The position numbers were made by a program, and so were the translations under genes. Source: Dokdonella immobilis (GTDB lineage: Bacteria > Pseudomonadota > Gammaproteobacteria > Xanthomonadales > Rhodanobacteraceae). Taken from it: a stretch of DNA of 64,000 nt. Positions 1 to 8,851 of this stretch are shown here, piece by piece (the first letter of the stretch is position 1; each line of letters begins with the position of its first letter). The notes beneath the pieces were generated by a model, which did no database searches, was not told the DNA's origin, and saw only the letters and a list, made by a program, of their open reading frames with translations. The stretch lies in NCBI RefSeq assembly GCF_900115085.1, contig NZ_FOVF01000009.1:59106-123105 (forward strand). The letters are read 5' to 3'.

Positions 1-846
1 GGGCGGGTCGTCGTCATCGGCATCGGCAAGTCCGGGCACATCGCGCGCAAGATCGCTGCCACCCTGGCCTCGACCGGTACGCCGGCGTTCTTCGTGCATC
101 CGGCCGAAGCCAGCCACGGCGATCTCGGCATGATCACGCAGAAGGACGTGGTCCTGAGCCTGAGCAATTCCGGTGAAACCGACGAACTGCTGACCATCCT
201 GCCATTGATCAAGCGCCAGAACGTGCCGCTGATCGCAATGACCGGCAACGAATTTTCCTCGCTGGCCAAGCTCGCCGACGTGCATCTCGACGTCTCGGTC
301 TCCGAGGAGGCCTGCCCGCTCGGGCTGGCGCCGACGGCCAGCACCACCGCGGCCCTGGTCATGGGCGATGCACTGGCGATCGCGCTGCTCGAGGCCCGCG
401 GCTTCACATCCGAGGATTTCGCCCGCTCCCACCCGGCCGGCACGCTGGGTCGGCGCCTGCTCGTGCGCATTAGCGACATCATGCATTCGGGCAAGCAGAT
501 CCCCGTGGTCGACCAGCACGACTCGCTGACTGCGGCCCTGGTCGAAATGACCCGCACCGGACTCGGCATGACCGCGGTCACCGACGATCAGGGTCACCTG
601 CTCGGCGTGTTCACCGACGGCGACCTGCGCCGCGCGGTCGACGACAACGACATCGATCTGCGCGACACCCGCGTCGGCAAGGTCATGACCTCGAACCCCA
701 AGACGATCACCGCCGACAAGCTCGCCGCCGAAGCGGCCCAGGTCATGGAGGCGTTCAAGATCCACGCCCTGCTCGTGGTCGATGACGAAAACCACGTGGT
801 CGGCGCCCTCAACATCCACGACCTGCTGCGCGCAAGGGTGGTTTGA
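1..846 (+). CDS. kdsD: Arabinose-5-phosphate isomerase KdsD (5' partial)
   Basis: Converts D-ribulose 5-phosphate to D-arabinose 5-phosphate, the first step to Kdo of lipopolysaccharide, in the cytosol. The reading frame is open from base 1 and the start lies outside the window; 281 residues are visible, so roughly 45 N-terminal residues are missing compared with the usual length of about 325. A SIS domain begins at once (GIGKSG near residue 7, SNSGETDEL near residue 56), followed by a CBS pair from about residue 155 to the end. kdsC follows about 110 bp downstream, as expected for the Kdo/Lpt block. Confidence 0.95.
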   Translation, partial: GRVVVIGIGKSGHIARKIAATLASTGTPAFFVHPAEASHGDLGMITQKDVVLSLSNSGETDELLTILPLIKRQNVPLIAMTGNEFSSLAKLADVHLDVSVSEEACPLGLAPTASTTAALVMGDALAIALLEARGFTSEDFARSHPAGTLGRRLLVRISDIMHSGKQIPVVDQHDSLTAALVEMTRTGLGMTAVTDDQGHLLGVFTDGDLRRAVDDNDIDLRDTRVGKVMTSNPKTITADKLAAEAAQVMEAFKIHALLVVDDENHVVGALNIHDLLRARVV

Positions 847-852
847 TTTGTT

Positions 853-947
853 CGGGAATCGAGAATAGGGAATCGGGAATAGGCAGAAGCAACAAAAGAG
901 CGCAGCCTCGCTCCGACCATTCCCTACTCCCCATTCCCCATTCCCGG
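853..947. repeat. Inverted GGGAATC/GATTCCC-type intergenic repeat
   Basis: The kdsD-kdsC gap is almost filled by a left arm of repeated GGGAAT-type heptamers (853-883) and a right arm of ATTCCC-type heptamers (918-947) around a core of about 34 bp. The arms can pair, so an RNA hairpin inside the operon is possible. Related arms occur at 23916-23943 and 31144-31326. Confidence 0.75.
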
Positions 948-957
948 CTTTTTGACC

Positions 958-1506
958 ATGCCCCCCACCGACATTCCCGCCGAGATCCGTGAACGCGCCG
1001 GCCGCATCAGGCTCGCCCTTTTCGACGTCGATGGCGTGCTCACCGACGGGCGCCTCTGGTATGCCGAGGACGGCCACGAGCTGAAGGCATTCCATGTCCA
1101 TGACGGCCTCGGTCTCAAGCGCCTGCGTGCCAATGGCATTGAGGTGGCGATCATCACCGCGCGCATCAGCCACCTGGTCGCCCAGCGCATGGCCGAACTT
1201 GGCGTCGTCCATCTGTACCAGGGTCAAAGTGACAAGCGCATCTGTTTCGACCAGTTGCTGCACGCGCTGCAGCTTGAGGCCGGACAGTGCGCCTATACCG
1301 GCGACGACCTGCCCGACCTCTGCGTCATGAACGAGGTCGGCCTGGCCATCGCAGTGGCCAACGCACATCCCACCGTCATTCGCCACGCGCACTGGCGCAC
1401 TCAGAAGGAAGGTGGCTCCGGTGCGGTCCGGGAAGTCTGCGACCTGCTGCTGGAATCCCAGGGCAAGTCCGAATCGGAGCTGGCCGCGCATCTGGGGAGT
1501 CGCTGA
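958..1506 (+). CDS. kdsC: 3-deoxy-D-manno-octulosonate-8-phosphate phosphatase KdsC
   Basis: HAD-family phosphatase that releases Kdo from Kdo-8-phosphate in the cytosol. The protein has 182 residues, typical for KdsC. It carries the HAD nucleophile motif FDVDGVLTDG near residues 22-31, the T of IITAR in motif II and a GDDLPDL motif near the C-terminus that completes the metal site. ATG at 958 is chosen over an in-frame TTG two codons upstream. It lies between kdsD and lptC; only 48 bp separate it from lptC, so co-transcription is likely. Confidence 0.95.
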   Translation: MPPTDIPAEIRERAGRIRLALFDVDGVLTDGRLWYAEDGHELKAFHVHDGLGLKRLRANGIEVAIITARISHLVAQRMAELGVVHLYQGQSDKRICFDQLLHALQLEAGQCAYTGDDLPDLCVMNEVGLAIAVANAHPTVIRHAHWRTQKEGGSGAVREVCDLLLESQGKSESELAAHLGSR

Positions 1507-1554
1507 GTCCGTGTCGTTGCGATTGACCATGGCGGCCCCGAACGGGAACCGCCC

Positions 1555-2136
1555 ATGAACATGGACCGGCGTTTCATCCTGCTGGTCATCGGCCTGGTGA
1601 TCCTTGTTGCAGTCACCCAGGTGATGCTCTGGCTGACCCGCCCGCCGGCACTCGAACCGACCTTCAGCGGGCCGCCACGGTCGAGCTATACGCTGGACAA
1701 CTTCTCGATGAATGCGCTGGGCGAAGACGGCAAGCTCAGTTTCACGGTCAGCGGTCCGCGCCTGACCCGGCGCAGCGAGGACGGCTCGATCTTCGTCAGC
1801 ACGCCGGACTACGTGATGGTCGACAAGGACGGCAACCCCTGGGTCGGCAAGTCGGATTCGGCCTGGGTCAACAAGGATGGATCGCTGATGCGCCTGGAAG
1901 GCAACGTCGAGATGGCACGGGCCGACGCGGATGCCGCGAAGGCGGCCACGCTGCACACCTCGGACCTGACTGCGCGGCCGAAGGCCAAGACCTTCGAAAC
2001 CGCGGCACCGGCGCGAATCGAGCAACCGGGCTCTATACTGCGGGGTACCGGCCTGCGCGGCGATCTCAACACGAAAGTCCTGGAGCTGTTGTCCGATGTC
2101 AACAATACCTTTGAGCCAACCCCGCGAAAAAACTAG
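1555..2136 (+). CDS. lptC: LPS export periplasmic bridge protein LptC
   Basis: Membrane-anchored part of the Lpt machine that receives LPS from LptB2FG and passes it to LptA. The 193-residue protein has one N-terminal transmembrane helix (about residues 7-27, rich in Leu/Ile/Val) and a periplasmic beta-jellyroll region with the YTLDNFSMNALGEDGKLSF segment that is typical of LptC. The 3' end overlaps the start of lptA by 41 bp in another frame, which suggests translational coupling. Confidence 0.92.
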   Translation: MNMDRRFILLVIGLVILVAVTQVMLWLTRPPALEPTFSGPPRSSYTLDNFSMNALGEDGKLSFTVSGPRLTRRSEDGSIFVSTPDYVMVDKDGNPWVGKSDSAWVNKDGSLMRLEGNVEMARADADAAKAATLHTSDLTARPKAKTFETAAPARIEQPGSILRGTGLRGDLNTKVLELLSDVNNTFEPTPRKN

Positions 2137-2686
2137 GGTTTCAGCAGCCGCTGGCCGGCTGGCGGCACTTCTGCTGCTGGCCCTGGCGCTGCCGGCACAT
2201 GCCCTGAGCACGGACCGCGACCAGCCTCTCGATGTCCGCGCCCAGTACAACAAGAGCACGTTCGGCACGCAGAACGTGACCCTCTTCCAGGGCAATGTGC
2301 GCATGGTGCAGGGCTCGCTGAAGGCGGCCGGCGATGAAGCGCGAATCTGGGAGATCGAAGGCGCTGACGCCGATGCCACCGCCCGGCGCCTGGTCCTGAC
2401 CGGCAAGCCGGCCCAGCTCGAACAGCTCATGGACAACGACGGCGGCAAGCTGACCGCGCGCGCCTTGACGATCGACTACCGCTCCGACACCGGCCTGGCC
2501 GAACTGACCGGGGATGTGGTCGTGGTCCAGGAAGGCCGCTCCGAGTTCCGCGGTCCGCACATGACCTACAACACCAATACCGGCGCCATGGAAGGCGGCA
2601 GCCAGGCCCCCGGCAGCGAAGTCCACATGACCTTCAAGCCAAAACCGAAGGCCACGAAGAAGGCCGGAACGGACACGAACCCCTGA
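2096..2686 (+). CDS. lptA: LPS transport periplasmic protein LptA
   Basis: Periplasmic beta-jellyroll protein that forms the LPS bridge between LptC and LptD. The 196-residue sequence has a signal peptide (hydrophobic core ending LALPAHA near residue 36) and the OstA/LptA pattern, with [20 protein letters not shown] near residues 61-80 and a second repeat with [12 protein letters not shown]. The tail is Lys/Pro-rich. ATG at 2096 lies inside lptC; the stop codon TGA overlaps the lptB ATG by one base, so lptC, lptA and lptB are tightly coupled. Confidence 0.93.
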   Translation: MSTIPLSQPREKTRVSAAAGRLAALLLLALALPAHALSTDRDQPLDVRAQYNKSTFGTQNVTLFQGNVRMVQGSLKAAGDEARIWEIEGADADATARRLVLTGKPAQLEQLMDNDGGKLTARALTIDYRSDTGLAELTGDVVVVQEGRSEFRGPHMTYNTNTGAMEGGSQAPGSEVHMTFKPKPKATKKAGTDTNP

Positions 2687-3405
2687 TGCTGCATGCGGCG
2701 AACCTGCGCAAGGCCTATTCGGGCCGGACCGTCGTGCGCGACTTCGGCTTCTCCCTCAAACAGGGCGAAGTGGTCGGACTGCTCGGGCCGAACGGCGCCG
2801 GCAAGACAACCTGCTTCTACATGGTCGTCGGCCTCGTCGCGACCGATTCGGGCAGCATCCGCATCGACGAACGCACCGTGACCCACATGCCGATGCACGA
2901 ACGCGCGCGGCTCGGCGTCGGCTACCTGCCCCAGGAACCCTCGATATTCCGCCGCCTGACCGTCGCCGACAACATCATGGCGATCCTCGAGTTGCGCGAC
3001 GACCTCGATGCGGCCGGACGCGAGAGCGAGCTCGAATCCCTGCTCGACGAACTGCAGATCAGCCACATCGCAGGCAACAAGGGCGTCAGTCTTTCCGGCG
3101 GTGAACGGCGCCGAGTCGAGATCACCCGCGCGCTCGCTTCACGGCCGCGATTCCTGCTTCTCGACGAACCGTTCGCCGGCATCGATCCGATTTCGGTGGT
3201 CGACATCCAACGCATCGTGCGCCAGCTCAAGGCGCGAAACATCGGCATCCTGATCACCGATCACAATGTCCGCGAAACGCTCGGCATCTGCGACCGCGCC
3301 TACATCATGAACGAGGGCACCGTGCTGACCCAGGGTGCGCCGGCCGATGTGCTGGCGAATGAGGAAGTACGCAATGTCTACCTTGGGAAAGAATTTCGCA
3401 TGTAA
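2686..3405 (+). CDS. lptB: LPS export ABC transporter ATP-binding protein LptB
   Basis: Cytoplasmic ATPase that powers LPS extraction by LptFG. The 239-residue protein has all ABC motifs: Walker [10 protein letters not shown] near residue 36, Q-loop YLPQE near 84, signature LSGGERRR near 138, Walker [11 protein letters not shown] near 157 and the H-loop in ITDHNV near 192. The start overlaps the lptA stop by one base. lptF and lptG are not in the window, as usual for this block. Confidence 0.97.
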   Translation: MLHAANLRKAYSGRTVVRDFGFSLKQGEVVGLLGPNGAGKTTCFYMVVGLVATDSGSIRIDERTVTHMPMHERARLGVGYLPQEPSIFRRLTVADNIMAILELRDDLDAAGRESELESLLDELQISHIAGNKGVSLSGGERRRVEITRALASRPRFLLLDEPFAGIDPISVVDIQRIVRQLKARNIGILITDHNVRETLGICDRAYIMNEGTVLTQGAPADVLANEEVRNVYLGKEFRM

Positions 3406-3610
3406 TCGCCACCCCGGTGGGTAGCGGCACGGGTTGGATGCGGGTTCCGCATGGAATCGGCCCCCGTAATGGCCCACTCCCGAGGTTCGGACTGTCACGC
3501 ACGGGGTAGAAAAATCCCCGCCGGACGGCCGCGAACGGAGCCAGCCAGATCCAATCGCCTGAGAGTGGACCCGGGCGCCCGCAGCGTCAAGACCTGCCGC
3601 TTGTAGGCAA

Positions 3611-3627
3611 TTGGCGCTAGGATTGCA
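3611..3627 (+). promoter_or_regulatory. Candidate sigma-54 (-24/-12) promoter before rpoN
   Basis: The sequence TTGGCGCTAGGATTGCA matches the sigma-54 consensus: GG at 3613-3614 and GC at 3625-3626, with exactly 10 bases between them and TTGCA at the -12 side. The -24 half is TGGCGCT rather than TGGCACG. Predicted initiation near 3638 would lie downstream of the first ATG of rpoN (3627) and upstream of ATG 3657. Function is inferred from match and position only; no upstream activator site was identified. Confidence 0.5.
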
Positions 3628-3656
3628 TGAAGCTCCAAGGTGACCGTCCTACGGGC

Positions 3657-5102
3657 ATGAAACCCGCTCTCCAACTCCGCGTCCAGTCCCAGCTCGCGCT
3701 GACGCCGCAGCTTCAGCAGGCCATCAAGCTGCTGCAGCTCTCCAGCGTTGAACTGGAACTCGAGCTCAACCAGGCGCTCGAGTCGAACCCGCTGCTCGAT
3801 ATCGAGGAGGATGATCCGGACGAAGCCGAAATCGAGGAGTTCGTACCGCCCGAGCACACGCTCAGCGCGCCGGTTGACGCCAGCGACGGGGCCGGTAGCG
3901 AAACGCGCGACGAGACGCCCGATTTCGACGACATTCCGCTTGATCTCGGCGAAGATCGCCGTGACTACCGCGCCTCCTCGTCCGATGACGAAACCCTCGA
4001 ACAGCAGGACGCCGAAGCCGAGGACCTGCGCGACCATCTGCTCTGGCAGCTCAACCTGACCCCGCTGTCGCAGCGCGATCGGTGCATTGCAACGGCGATC
4101 ATCGAAGCGATCAACGACGACGGCTATCTCGACGAAAGCAATGAAGTGATCTGCGCGAGCCTCGCCGATCTGTGCGCGGTGACGGTCGAGCAGGTCGAGG
4201 CGGTGCGCCATCGCGTGCAGCGCTTCGATCCGCTCGGCGCGGCCTCACGGACGCTGAGCGAATGCCTCGACGTCCAGCTCGAAGCCCTCGACCGGGATAC
4301 GCCGGGCCTCGACAAGGCCCGCCTGCTGGTTGCCGACTGCCTCGACATGCTCGCCCGCAACGATCGCACGCGTCTGTGCCAGAAACTGCGCGTCAATGAC
4401 GAGGAGCTGGATACGGTCATCGACCTGGTCCGCTCGCTGACGCCGAAACCCGGTGCCGGCTACTCCAACGGCCCGGCTGAATACGTCGCCCCCGATGCCT
4501 ACGCGCACAAGGTCAACGGACGCTGGCAGGTCTCGCTGTCGCCGCATTGCCAGCCACGCCTGGCCATCAACGAACACTATGCGAGCCTGATCGCGCGCGC
4601 CCAGCGCGACGATGCCAGCTACCTGCGTGGCCAGTTGCAGGAAGCGCGCTGGCTGATCAAGAGCCTCAAGACCCGCGCCGAGACCGTGCTCAAGGTGGCG
4701 CAGGCGATCGTGCAAGCCCAGGAGGCCTTTCTCGAATTCGGTCCCGAGGCGATGCGCCCGCTGGTGCTACGCGACGTCGCGGAGGAAATCGAGATGCATG
4801 AATCGACGGTTTCCCGGGTGACCACGCGCAAGTACCTGCACACGCCACGCGGCACCTTCGAATTCAAGTACTTCTTCTCCAGCGGCGTCTCGACCGTCGA
4901 CGGGGGCGCGGCGTCGGCCACGGCCATCCAGGCCATGATCCGCAAGCTCATCGACGATGAAAAAGCAGCCCGCCCACTGTCCGACCAGGCCCTGGCAGTG
5001 GAACTCAATCGCCGCGGCATCAGCGTTGCCCGCCGCACCGTCGCAAAATACAGGGAGGCCCTCAACATTCCATCATCGAACGACCGTTGCCGGCTCGGCT
5101 GA
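3657..5102 (+). CDS. rpoN: RNA polymerase sigma-54 factor RpoN
   Basis: Alternative sigma factor that recognises -24/-12 promoters and needs AAA+ activators such as PilR, which is encoded at 55.0 kb. The protein has the Gln/Leu-rich region I at its N-terminus (LALTPQLQQAIKLLQLSSVE), an acidic region II around residues 50-120, the core-binding domain, and the C-terminal RpoN box ARRTVAKYRE. I chose ATG 3657 (481 residues) because homologues begin MKP-LQLR and because the candidate sigma-54 promoter would start RNA inside the longer form. The in-frame ATG 3627 (491 residues) remains possible. It follows lptB after about 250 bp. Confidence 0.95.
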   Translation: MKPALQLRVQSQLALTPQLQQAIKLLQLSSVELELELNQALESNPLLDIEEDDPDEAEIEEFVPPEHTLSAPVDASDGAGSETRDETPDFDDIPLDLGEDRRDYRASSSDDETLEQQDAEAEDLRDHLLWQLNLTPLSQRDRCIATAIIEAINDDGYLDESNEVICASLADLCAVTVEQVEAVRHRVQRFDPLGAASRTLSECLDVQLEALDRDTPGLDKARLLVADCLDMLARNDRTRLCQKLRVNDEELDTVIDLVRSLTPKPGAGYSNGPAEYVAPDAYAHKVNGRWQVSLSPHCQPRLAINEHYASLIARAQRDDASYLRGQLQEARWLIKSLKTRAETVLKVAQAIVQAQEAFLEFGPEAMRPLVLRDVAEEIEMHESTVSRVTTRKYLHTPRGTFEFKYFFSSGVSTVDGGAASATAIQAMIRKLIDDEKAARPLSDQALAVELNRRGISVARRTVAKYREALNIPSSNDRCRLG

Positions 5103-5253
5103 ACGACGTCCGGGCGATCCTTCGGGAACGTCCCGGCGTCGCAGCGGTCGAAGTCGTCAACAGGATCCAGCGAACATGAATCCGGGATCGCGCGAATAGC
5201 CAGGATCCCGAACCGGGCCGGTATCGACCGGCCTGCCACTGAAGGAGGTTGCC

Positions 5254-5574
5254 ATGCAGATCACGATCAAAGGCCATCAGATCGACGTCACGCCCGCTCT
5301 TCGCAAGCACGCCGAAGGGAAGCTGGAGCGACTGACCCGGCATTTTGACCACCTTCACGAGTTATCGATCGTGCTCAGTATCGAGAAGCTGCTGCACAAG
5401 GCCGAGGCGACGATTCATGTTTCCGGCAAGGATCTGCACGCCGATGCGGTCGCTCCCGACATGTATTCCGCCATCGACGCGCTTGCCGACAAGCTCACCG
5501 CACAGGTTCGCAAGCACAAGGAAAAGCTCACCAACCATCATCCTGAAGAGGTTCGCGCCGCGCGCTACGAATAG
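5254..5574 (+). CDS. hpf: Ribosome hibernation promoting factor HPF (short form)
   Basis: Binds 30S/100S ribosomes and silences translation in stationary phase. The 106-residue protein is the short HPF/YfiA type: MQITIKGHQIDVTPALR at the N-terminus and the SAIDALADKLTAQVRKHKEK helix near the C-terminus, with no long-HPF dimerisation tail. A very strong Shine-Dalgarno (AAGGAGGT at 5242-5249) sits five bases before the ATG. Its place between rpoN and ptsN is the standard proteobacterial rpoN-operon order. Confidence 0.95.
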   Translation: MQITIKGHQIDVTPALRKHAEGKLERLTRHFDHLHELSIVLSIEKLLHKAEATIHVSGKDLHADAVAPDMYSAIDALADKLTAQVRKHKEKLTNHHPEEVRAARYE

Positions 5575-5720
5575 GCTCACCGGCGGCCGGCCCGCCCTGC
5601 CGGCGGGTCGGCCAGCGCCACGACGACGCTGCGAAACCGCGCCGCACCCCCGCCGACACCGCTGCGCAGCCGGCAATGCGATACTGTGCATCCCGGAGCC
5701 TTCCCGAACCCTGACTGCGC

Positions 5721-6200
5721 ATGCCATTCCTTGATCTGCTGACCACGGAGCGCGTACGCACGGAGTTCATCGCCAGGGACAAGGCCAGCCTGCTGCGCAA
5801 GCTGGCCGCGATGCTGGGAGAGGATCCCGCCGAACGTGAACTCATCAGAGCCGCACTCGTCGACCGCGAGGACCTCGGATCGACCGGCCTGGGCCACGGC
5901 GTAGCCATCCCGCACGGACGCATCGCCGGAATCGACAAGGCGCGCGCCGCCTTTGTGCGGCTGGCCCGCCCGATCGCATTCGGATCGGCCGACGGGGTGG
6001 CGGTCGATCTCGTTGCCGCCCTTGTCGTACCCGCGCACCAGACCGACCAGCACCTGCAGCTGCTGGCGGAACTGGCCGAAGCCTTTTCGGACGCGCAGTT
6101 GATGGCCAGGTTTCGCCGTGCCGGCGACAGCAGCGCGCTGCGCGCGGAACTGGCAGAATTTGGCCGCAACCGAAGCAAGGGCCCGGCATGGACAGACTGA
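5721..6200 (+). CDS. ptsN: Nitrogen-regulatory PTS EIIA protein PtsN
   Basis: EIIA-Ntr, the terminal phosphate acceptor of the regulatory PTS; in other bacteria it controls potassium and nitrogen responses by protein-protein contacts. The 159-residue protein belongs to the fructose/mannitol EIIA fold; the phospho-acceptor is His65 in [11 protein letters not shown]. It overlaps hprK by 13 bp in a different frame. No EIIBC permease accompanies it. A link to the Kup transporter at 31-33 kb is possible but not shown here. Confidence 0.93.
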   Translation: MPFLDLLTTERVRTEFIARDKASLLRKLAAMLGEDPAERELIRAALVDREDLGSTGLGHGVAIPHGRIAGIDKARAAFVRLARPIAFGSADGVAVDLVAALVVPAHQTDQHLQLLAELAEAFSDAQLMARFRRAGDSSALRAELAEFGRNRSKGPAWTD

Positions 6201-7138
6201 CTTCCCGCCAGCTATACGACGCAGTCGGCGAGCGCATGCAGCTGCGCTGGGTAGCCGGGTTGCGCGGCGAGGGCCGCGCCATCGAGCCTGGCGACAAGAA
6301 ATCGCGGCGGCCTTCGCAGATCGGCTACCTCAACATCATCTACCCGAACAAGGTGCAGATCATCGGTACCGAGGAGCTGGCCTATCTGGACAGCCTCGAT
6401 TCGCGCCAGCGCTGGGAAACGATCGAGAAGATCATGGCCTACCGCTCGATCGCACTGATCGTGACCAAGGACCAGGCCATTCCGGGCGACCTGCGCGATG
6501 CCGCGGAGGAGTCGCAGACGCCCCTGTGGATCAGCCCGAAGCGCGGGCATGAGCTGCTTACCTACCTGCAATACCATCTCGCCCGCGGCCTGGCCCGCCA
6601 GGTGACCCTGCATGGCGTGCTGATGGAGGTGAACTCGATCGGCGTGCTGATCACGGGTGAAAGCGGCACCGGCAAGAGCGAGCTGGCCCTGGAACTGATC
6701 ACGCGCGGCCATCGCTTGGTCGCCGACGACGCTCCCGAATTCACCCTGATCGCACCCGACGTGATCGACGGCACCTGCCCCGAGATGCTGCGCGACCTGC
6801 TCGAGGTGCGCGGACTCGGCGTGCTCAACGTGCGCGAGATGTTCGGGCATACCGCGGTCAAGCCGTCGAAATACCTGCGCCTGATCGTGCACCTGCAACC
6901 GATGGCCCAGAGCGGCGCCGACGACGAGATGAAACGCCTCTACGGCGATGTCGGCTATCGCGAGGTGCTCGACGTGCCGATCCCGCAGATCGTCATCCCG
7001 GTTGCCTCGGGCCGCAATATTGCCGTCCTTGCCGAGGCGGCCGTGCGCAGCCACATGCTCAAGTCCAAGGGCCTCGATCCAGCCCAGACCTTCGTCGACC
7101 GCCAGGCGCACCAGCTGCGCCGGCTGCCTCCGTGGTGA
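6188..7138 (+). CDS. hprK: HPr kinase/phosphorylase HprK
   Basis: Phosphorylates and dephosphorylates HPr on Ser46, gating phosphotransfer. The 316-residue protein has an N-terminal regulatory domain, a P-loop GESGTGKS at about residues 157-164, the preceding conserved His in TLHGVLMEV, and the HprK signature [15 protein letters not shown] near residues 208-222. The target Ser46 is present in the HPr encoded at 8506, so the pair is consistent. The ATG lies inside ptsN; rapZ starts 5 bp after its stop. Confidence 0.95.
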   Translation: MDRLTSRQLYDAVGERMQLRWVAGLRGEGRAIEPGDKKSRRPSQIGYLNIIYPNKVQIIGTEELAYLDSLDSRQRWETIEKIMAYRSIALIVTKDQAIPGDLRDAAEESQTPLWISPKRGHELLTYLQYHLARGLARQVTLHGVLMEVNSIGVLITGESGTGKSELALELITRGHRLVADDAPEFTLIAPDVIDGTCPEMLRDLLEVRGLGVLNVREMFGHTAVKPSKYLRLIVHLQPMAQSGADDEMKRLYGDVGYREVLDVPIPQIVIPVASGRNIAVLAEAAVRSHMLKSKGLDPAQTFVDRQAHQLRRLPPW

Positions 7139-7142
7139 GCCC

Positions 7143-8027
7143 GTGAGCGAACCAGCGACCAGCCCCGGCAAGACCCGCCTGATCGTCGTCAGCGGGCTCT
7201 CGGGTTCCGGCAAATCGGTGGCGCTGAGGACCCTGGAGGACCTCGACTACTACTGCGTGGACAACCTGCCGAGCGCGCTGATGCCGGCCTTCGTGCGCGC
7301 CGTTTCGGAGGATGCCGACGGCCTGCATCCGCGCCTGGCGGTCGGCGTCGACGTGCGCAATCGGGCCGACGACCTGTATCGCCTGCCCGGTGTGCTGGCC
7401 AGCTTGGCCGAAGTGGGCATCGACTACGAACTCGTGTTTCTCGATACCCGCGACGACACCCTGATCAAGCGCTATTCGGAGACGCGCCGGCGCCATCCGC
7501 TGTCGGCGGACGGGCTGGGCCTGGCCGACGCGATCGCACTGGAGCGCAAGCTGATGCGCCAGGTCGCCGCGATCGCCGACCGCGTGATCGACACCAGCGA
7601 CCTCAACGTGCACCAGTTGCGACGCTTGGTCATCGGCGAACTCGGCATGAGCGCGGGTTCCCTGACCCTGCTGTTCGAGTCGTTCGCCTACAAGCACGGC
7701 GTTCCGACCGATGCCGATTTCGTCTTCGACGCACGTTGCCTGCCGAACCCGCACTGGAATCCGCAACTGCGGCCCTTGTCCGGGCGCGACGCGCCGGTCA
7801 GGCAATGGCTGGAGGCGCAGGCCGATGTCATGCTCTTCCATGACAACCTGCGCGACTTCCTCGACACCTGGCTGACCCGCTTCGAGAGCGAGGGACGCAG
7901 CTATGTGACGATATGCATCGGATGTACCGGCGGACGCCACCGTTCGGTCCATCTGGTCGAACGCCTGGCCGAGCATTTCCGCCAGAACTACGAACAAGTC
8001 CTCAGCTACCACCGCGAACTGGAATAA
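7143..8027 (+). CDS. rapZ: RNase adapter protein RapZ (P-loop nucleotide-binding)
   Basis: In enterobacteria RapZ binds the sRNA GlmZ and guides RNase E to tune GlmS and envelope precursor supply; here the RNA target is unknown. The 294-residue protein starts with GTG at 7143, 4 bp after hprK, and has Walker A GLSGSGKS at residues 18-25, a DVRNRAD segment near 78 and the conserved C-terminal CIGCTGGRHRSVHLVERL. An upstream extension of the frame into hprK is not needed. No glmS lies in the window. Confidence 0.93.
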   Translation: MSEPATSPGKTRLIVVSGLSGSGKSVALRTLEDLDYYCVDNLPSALMPAFVRAVSEDADGLHPRLAVGVDVRNRADDLYRLPGVLASLAEVGIDYELVFLDTRDDTLIKRYSETRRRHPLSADGLGLADAIALERKLMRQVAAIADRVIDTSDLNVHQLRRLVIGELGMSAGSLTLLFESFAYKHGVPTDADFVFDARCLPNPHWNPQLRPLSGRDAPVRQWLEAQADVMLFHDNLRDFLDTWLTRFESEGRSYVTICIGCTGGRHRSVHLVERLAEHFRQNYEQVLSYHRELE

Positions 8028-8120
8028 TGGTCCCATGACAGCTGCGAAGCTTGCCCCGCCCCCGTACAGAGCCACTTGCCCTGGGGCCCTGAACCCTGCG
8101 TCGTGCCCGGGGTGGCGGCG

Positions 8121-8513
8121 ATGAGCGTCGGCGTCCTGCTCATGACCCACGAGGCCATGGGCGCGGCCCTGGTGGGGGCCGCCCGGCATGTGCTCGGCAA
8201 GCTGTCCCTGCCGCTCGATGTCATCGAGGTGGACTCCGGTGCGGACCCGGACAGCACGCTGACCGACGCGGCGCGGCACGCGCGCGGGCTCGATCATGGT
8301 GAAGGCGTACTCGTCCTGACCGATCTGTACGGCGCCACGCCGTGCAATGTCGCCCAGCGCCTGCCTTCGCTTGGACTGCACATGCATTGCGTGTCGGGGC
8401 TCAACCTTCCGATGCTGCTGCGTGTGCTCAACTATCCCGAACAATCACTCGACGAACTCGCGCAGACCGCAGCCAGCGGCGGTCGCGGAGGAATACATAT
8501 CGACCATGCTTGA
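8121..8513 (+). CDS. PTS mannose-type EIIA domain protein
   Basis: A single-domain EIIA of the mannose family (about 130 residues) with phospho-acceptor His10 in MSVGVLLMTHEAMG and the conserved TDLYGATPCNVAQ segment near residue 66. ATG 8121 gives the normal family length; an in-frame ATG at 8076 would add a 15-residue proline-rich leader with no family match. It overlaps ptsH by 8 bp. No mannose-type EIIB, EIIC or EIID is present, so this is likely a regulatory acceptor for HPr phosphate rather than part of a transporter. Confidence 0.88.
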   Translation: MSVGVLLMTHEAMGAALVGAARHVLGKLSLPLDVIEVDSGADPDSTLTDAARHARGLDHGEGVLVLTDLYGATPCNVAQRLPSLGLHMHCVSGLNLPMLLRVLNYPEQSLDELAQTAASGGRGGIHIDHA

Positions 8514-8775
8514 ACGAGAAATCACCATCAGCAACAAACTCGGCCTGCACGCGCGGGCGTCGGCCAAGCTCGTGCAGACGCTGCATGGCTTCAAGTCCAG
8601 CGTGTTCATGGCCTACCGGGGCAAGGAGGTCAACGCCAAGAGCATCATGGGCGTGATGATGCTCGCCGCCGGTCTCGGCGCGGTGCTCACCCTGCGTGCA
8701 GACGGTGACGACGAGGAAACCGCGATGGCCGCCCTGGTCGATCTGTTCGAGCGCAAATTCGACGAGGGCCAGTAA
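8506..8775 (+). CDS. ptsH: Phosphocarrier protein HPr
   Basis: Carries phosphate from Enzyme I to the EIIA proteins. The 89-residue protein has active His15 in GLHARASAKLV and the regulatory Ser46 in NAKSIMGVM, the site used by HprK. The ATG lies within the end of the EIIA gene. The 76-bp gap to ptsI contains a strong hairpin. HPr, Enzyme I, two EIIA proteins and HprK make a complete phosphorelay without a sugar permease in this window. Confidence 0.97.
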   Translation: MLEREITISNKLGLHARASAKLVQTLHGFKSSVFMAYRGKEVNAKSIMGVMMLAAGLGAVLTLRADGDDEETAMAALVDLFERKFDEGQ

Positions 8776-8778
8776 AAC

Positions 8779-8805
8779 CCGGGCGATGCCGGAGGCGTCG
8801 CCCGG
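8779..8805 (+). other. Strong hairpin between ptsH and ptsI
   Basis: CCGGGCGATGCC and GGCGTCGCCCGG face each other across a 3-base GGA loop, giving a 12-bp stem with one G-T wobble. There is no T-run, so it is not a classical terminator. It could pause transcription, protect the ptsH RNA end or set the HPr to Enzyme I ratio. Function is inferred. Confidence 0.55.
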
Positions 8806-8851
8806 ACTGCGCAGCAGCAGACGTGTGCAGTGACAAGGAGAAGGATTCGGC

